Positions 61,269 through 64,000 of a DNA stretch of 64,000 bases are shown in pieces; within the stretch, counting starts at the first letter, position 1, and each line of letters starts with the position of its first letter. A program made the translations under genes and the position numbers. The DNA is from Azoarcus sp. (GTDB lineage Bacteria > Pseudomonadota > Gammaproteobacteria > Burkholderiales > Rhodocyclaceae). The DNA is taken from the NCBI GenBank assembly GCA_030656215.1, contig JAUSOD010000012.1, forward strand, positions 79,580 through 143,579, written 5' to 3'. The notes below the pieces were generated by a model. The model did no database searches, had not been told where the DNA came from, and was given only the letters and a program-made list of their open reading frames with translations.

Positions 61269-62059
61269 ATCGCGACAGGGGCCTTGATGTGAGGGTGGGG
61301 ATCGTAGCCGTCGAGCGTGAAGTCCTCGAAGCGGAAGGCAAACAAGTCTTTCACTGCCGGGTTGAGTGACATCGTAGGCAGCGCGCGCGGGCTGCGGCTG
61401 AGCTGCTCCCGTGCCTGATCCAGATGATTCAGGTAGAGATGGCAATCCCCACCGGTCCACACGAAATCGCCCGGTTCGAGCTCACAGACCTGGGCGACCA
61501 TGAGCGTGAACAGGGCGTAGGAGGCAATATTGAACGGCACGCCGAGAAAAATATCAGCGCTGCGCTGATACAGCTGGCACGACAGTCTGCCGTTTGCGAC
61601 GTAGAACTGGAACAACGCATGGCAGGGCGGAAGTGCCATGCGATCCACTTCACCCGGGTTCCAGGCGGAGACGAGGTGGCGACGGGAGTCCGGATTTCGT
61701 TTCAAGCCGTCGATCAGTTGCGCAATCTGGTCGATACTGCGCCCGTCGGCCGCCTCCCAGCGTCGCCATTGCTTGCCATAGACCGGTCCCAGTTCGCCGT
61801 TGGCGTCCGCCCATTCGTCCCAGATCGACACGCCGTTTTCTTTCAGGTAGCGGATATTGGTGTCGCCTTGCAGGAACCACAGCAACTCGTGAATGATCGA
61901 GCGCGTGTGCAGCTTCTTGGTGGTGAGCAGCGGAAAGCCACTGCTCAGCGGGTATCGCATCTGCCACCCGAAAACTGAAAGGGTGCCCGTGCCGGTGCGA
62001 TCCGTCTTGCGGTCGCCATGCTCGAGCACGTGTCGCATCAAGTCGAGGTATTGGTTCAT
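61265..62059 (-). CDS. thyA: thymidylate synthase
   Basis: Methylates dUMP to dTMP using methylene-tetrahydrofolate. The 264-residue product has the catalytic Cys in [12 protein letters not shown] and the conserved [10 protein letters not shown]. It matches the Escherichia coli length exactly. The first gene of a thyA-folA unit; dcd, earlier in the window, supplies its dUMP branch. Confidence 0.98.
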   Translation of the reverse strand: MNQYLDLMRHVLEHGDRKTDRTGTGTLSVFGWQMRYPLSSGFPLLTTKKLHTRSIIHELLWFLQGDTNIRYLKENGVSIWDEWADANGELGPVYGKQWRRWEAADGRSIDQIAQLIDGLKRNPDSRRHLVSAWNPGEVDRMALPPCHALFQFYVANGRLSCQLYQRSADIFLGVPFNIASYALFTLMVAQVCELEPGDFVWTGGDCHLYLNHLDQAREQLSRSPRALPTMSLNPAVKDLFAFRFEDFTLDGYDPHPHIKAPVAI

Positions 62060-62247
62060 GGCAGTTTCCGGGTAAAGTCCCGAATTCTACCTGCGCAGAG
62101 ATGGTTTGTCGGGAATGTGGCCTTATGCATGTCCGATTGTGTAAGCTCGTGTTTGCAAGGTGTGACGGGTCGTGGTCGGGGCATGAGAACGAGCTATCTG
62201 GTGAGCGTCCCGCGGGCACGATTGCCAACGGGGCCGGAGGGTGGGTA

Positions 62248-63627
62248 GTGAAGAGCAGGGGCGACATTTTCGACTTTACTTCGGGTGGAAGATCACCGAA
62301 GGTTCGGGACCCGGTTGAGGCCATCGAGATGGCCGCGCAGGTGTTCTGCGCCCAGCTTCGACCGGAGCACATTGGGTCACAAGGCCGAGAGCTCGCCGCC
62401 GCCTGCCTCGAAGATTTTCTGTCGACGGTGCGGAGCACCGAGCCTGGTCGTGATCAGGCGGCCCTTCGTGATCAAGTCTGGGGGGGTCGCTGGGTGGCGG
62501 CCGCGCGCGCATCGACAAGGGAAGTGTTGAGGGCGTATCGGACATTTCTCCATTCGCAGGGTGCAGCAATATTGACCGAGCAGCCTCTGGCGTTCGCCCG
62601 GATTCTGGTCGAGGTCATCCGTTGGGATCTGGTCAGCAGGCAGGCGGCGGACCCTGAAATCTGGCAAATGCTCGGCGATGTTTTCGACGCAGCACAAGAT
62701 CCAGAGGCGTCTCGAGTTGTTGGAGACGGCAATGGTGCGGCGCAAGAGTACCTGCGCGCAATTGCCTATTTTTCGGTGGCCTTGGATCAGCTTTCATTGG
62801 ATGCGGGTGTCGCGGCCTGCCGTCTGGTGGACATTTCTCTGCCGTTTCTGACCTTGCAGCGTGGCGTTTCTCCCGCGGCCCTTTATCTGGCTGATCCGCC
62901 CGCAGCACCTGTCCCGGTTCGCGCCTCTCACGCCGCCGATTCTGGCTGGAGTTACGTTCCGGGTGCAGCGGTCGAGTTTCTTGCCGAGCTTCATGGGCAA
63001 CTTCTCCGTCGTAGCTTACCGTCCCTTCTGGCTGGTGGTGATCCAGTGCTTCTATGTGAGACCGCTGCGCATCTGCGCCGTCTTTGGTCGCATCGTCCGC
63101 CGGTGAGGCGATTTCGGCGGCATCCCGTCGGCGCCGAGCTTCTTGTTGTGCGCGGATATGATGCAATCAGAGGCTTGTTCGGCGCGATGGATGAGGTGGC
63201 AAGCAGCGCTTGGAGGACTACCGACCTCAGTCGGGGAGGGGTTGGCGCAATGGTCATTTGCGGTGAGGTGCAGTCTCCCCCGGATAATGGCGATCTGATT
63301 GCCTTTCGGTTGCTGGACGGGCCAAGTTGGCATCTGGGCATCGTGCGTCGTGTACGTTTCATCGGCGAGAGTGCCGAGGTTGGCATCGAGACGCTTTCGG
63401 TGCGACCGGCACTGATCCGGGTTGACGATGGTCGCGAGCCCGTCGATATGTTCTTCTGCGACCAGGTACTCCGTGGTGAGGCCGTTCGTGTCATTGCCCC
63501 TCGAGGGACGATTCGTGAGAACGCCCCTTTGTTTGTTACGTCCGACGGGAGGGTTTCTAAGCTCAAGCCGCTGGAGGTTTCGATGGATGGGCGGGGGTTT
63601 GAGTTGCGTGTTTACCAGGTGATGTAG
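62248..63627 (+). CDS. PilZ-like domain protein, possible c-di-GMP receptor
   Basis: A 459-residue protein. Residues 1-280 are mainly helical and unrecognised. The C-terminal part carries the two PilZ motif elements: RxxxR at R287-R291 and DxSxxG at D326-G331, followed by the beta strands expected of a PilZ barrel (WHLGIVRRV). PilZ domains bind c-di-GMP. The GTG at 62248 was chosen because GGAGG lies 7 bases upstream; earlier codons have no support. It lies just upstream of an rRNA operon promoter. Confidence 0.65.
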   Translation: MKSRGDIFDFTSGGRSPKVRDPVEAIEMAAQVFCAQLRPEHIGSQGRELAAACLEDFLSTVRSTEPGRDQAALRDQVWGGRWVAAARASTREVLRAYRTFLHSQGAAILTEQPLAFARILVEVIRWDLVSRQAADPEIWQMLGDVFDAAQDPEASRVVGDGNGAAQEYLRAIAYFSVALDQLSLDAGVAACRLVDISLPFLTLQRGVSPAALYLADPPAAPVPVRASHAADSGWSYVPGAAVEFLAELHGQLLRRSLPSLLAGGDPVLLCETAAHLRRLWSHRPPVRRFRRHPVGAELLVVRGYDAIRGLFGAMDEVASSAWRTTDLSRGGVGAMVICGEVQSPPDNGDLIAFRLLDGPSWHLGIVRRVRFIGESAEVGIETLSVRPALIRVDDGREPVDMFFCDQVLRGEAVRVIAPRGTIRENAPLFVTSDGRVSKLKPLEVSMDGRGFELRVYQVM

Positions 63628-64000
63628 CCTGCGATCGAGCATGGCGAGAATTGTTTAAGTTTCCCCTTGCATATCCGATGAAGCTGTCTATAATGCGCAC
63701 CTCTTCACCGCACAACGCAGTTCTGCTGCGGCGGTCAAGGCAGAAGCAAGCGGAGTTTGTAGTTGGGGAAGTGGTGGTTTCTGTGGTTTGGAGTTTCGGT
63801 GGTAGCGAAACAAATCGAACGACAGGGCTTGACGAGATAAGTTAAGTTGATCATAATCTCGCTTCTCTGCTGCAGGATGCGCAGGGTTCTTTAAAAATTT
63901 GAACAATCGATAAGTGTGGGTACTTGGTTGTTGTGGTCGATCCGCTTCGGCGGAGAGAAATTGCAATGATTAGGTGCTCATGTCAGTAAGTGACTTTGAG
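63628..64000 (+). promoter_or_regulatory. rRNA operon promoter and leader region
   Basis: A 373-bp gap with no gene. It contains two promoter-like pairs: TTGCAT/TATAAT (63667-63694, 16-bp spacer) and TTGACG/CATAAT (63829-63857, 17-bp spacer). A boxA-like antitermination sequence GTTCTTTAAAAA (63886-63897) is followed by the leader text common before betaproteobacterial 16S genes (GAACAATCGATAAGTGTGGG). The window ends before 16S begins. Confidence 0.85.

Noticed and set aside
63651..63845. A small gene after the PilZ-like protein
   Set aside because: It overlaps two promoter-like pairs and the rRNA leader and has no ribosome site.

Overview
The window reads as a chromosomal segment of a high-GC betaproteobacterium. 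Rhodocyclales (a Thauera/Azoarcus-like lineage) is my best guess, from the petABC-sspA-sspB order, hemCDXY, the argH/algZR/hemC neighbourhood, a type IV pilus programme and the bacteriohemerythrin. That placement is inference from gene content, not from a search. Most of the window is core genome. I found no intact IS element, prophage or CRISPR array.

Layout. 1-6000: the edge of an unidentified gene, the 4.5S SRP RNA (ffs) with its terminator, a ZIP metal transporter and a cyclopropane fatty acid synthase on the minus strand, then dnaX-ybaB-recR. 6100-10500: the cytochrome bc1 operon petABC, sspA-sspB and a bacteriohemerythrin. 10500-19400: dadA, fbp, tamA, groES-groEL behind a sigma70 promoter with a perfect CIRCE operator, and a TctD/TctE-like two-component system. 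19400-22600: tRNA-Phe followed by the accessory part of the window: a beta-barrel protein, a broken Rpn-type nuclease gene, REP-like repeats in opposite orientations around pilA and a Sel1-repeat gene, and a decayed toxin-antitoxin pair. 22600-28900: an input-less kinase with a CheY-TPR regulator, then hemA-prfA-prmC and a monothiol glutaredoxin.

28990-31790: a tightly overlapping minus-strand operon of a Tat-type exported protein, a PqqD-like protein, an HprK-related kinase and a nucleotidyltransferase. The last three match a cassette known by family name (the HPr-rel-A system) but not, to my knowledge, by function. This is the best candidate here for an undescribed system. 32000-36700: a Ser/Thr kinase with a cyclic-nucleotide-binding domain just behind argH, and algZ-algR. 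Divergent from algZ is the complete minor-pilin operon fimT-pilV-pilW-pilX-pilY1-pilE (36700-43950).

44000-64000: ppc, a periplasmic thioredoxin-like protein, hemC-hemD-hemX-hemY, a SulP transporter whose leader can fold over its ribosome binding site, metG, an OmpA-type lipoprotein, mrp, dcd, an Orn/Lys/Arg decarboxylase, thyA-folA and a PilZ-like protein. The window closes in the promoter and leader of an rRNA operon; 16S itself is not reached.

How the genes work together. hemA, hemC, hemD, hemX and hemY cover early tetrapyrrole synthesis and feed the haem-dependent bc1 complex. PilA lies under a sigma54 promoter (probably PilR), while the minor pilins and PilY1 sit beside AlgZR. The two pilus loci, the PilZ-like protein and several two-component proteins point to regulated surface motility or attachment.
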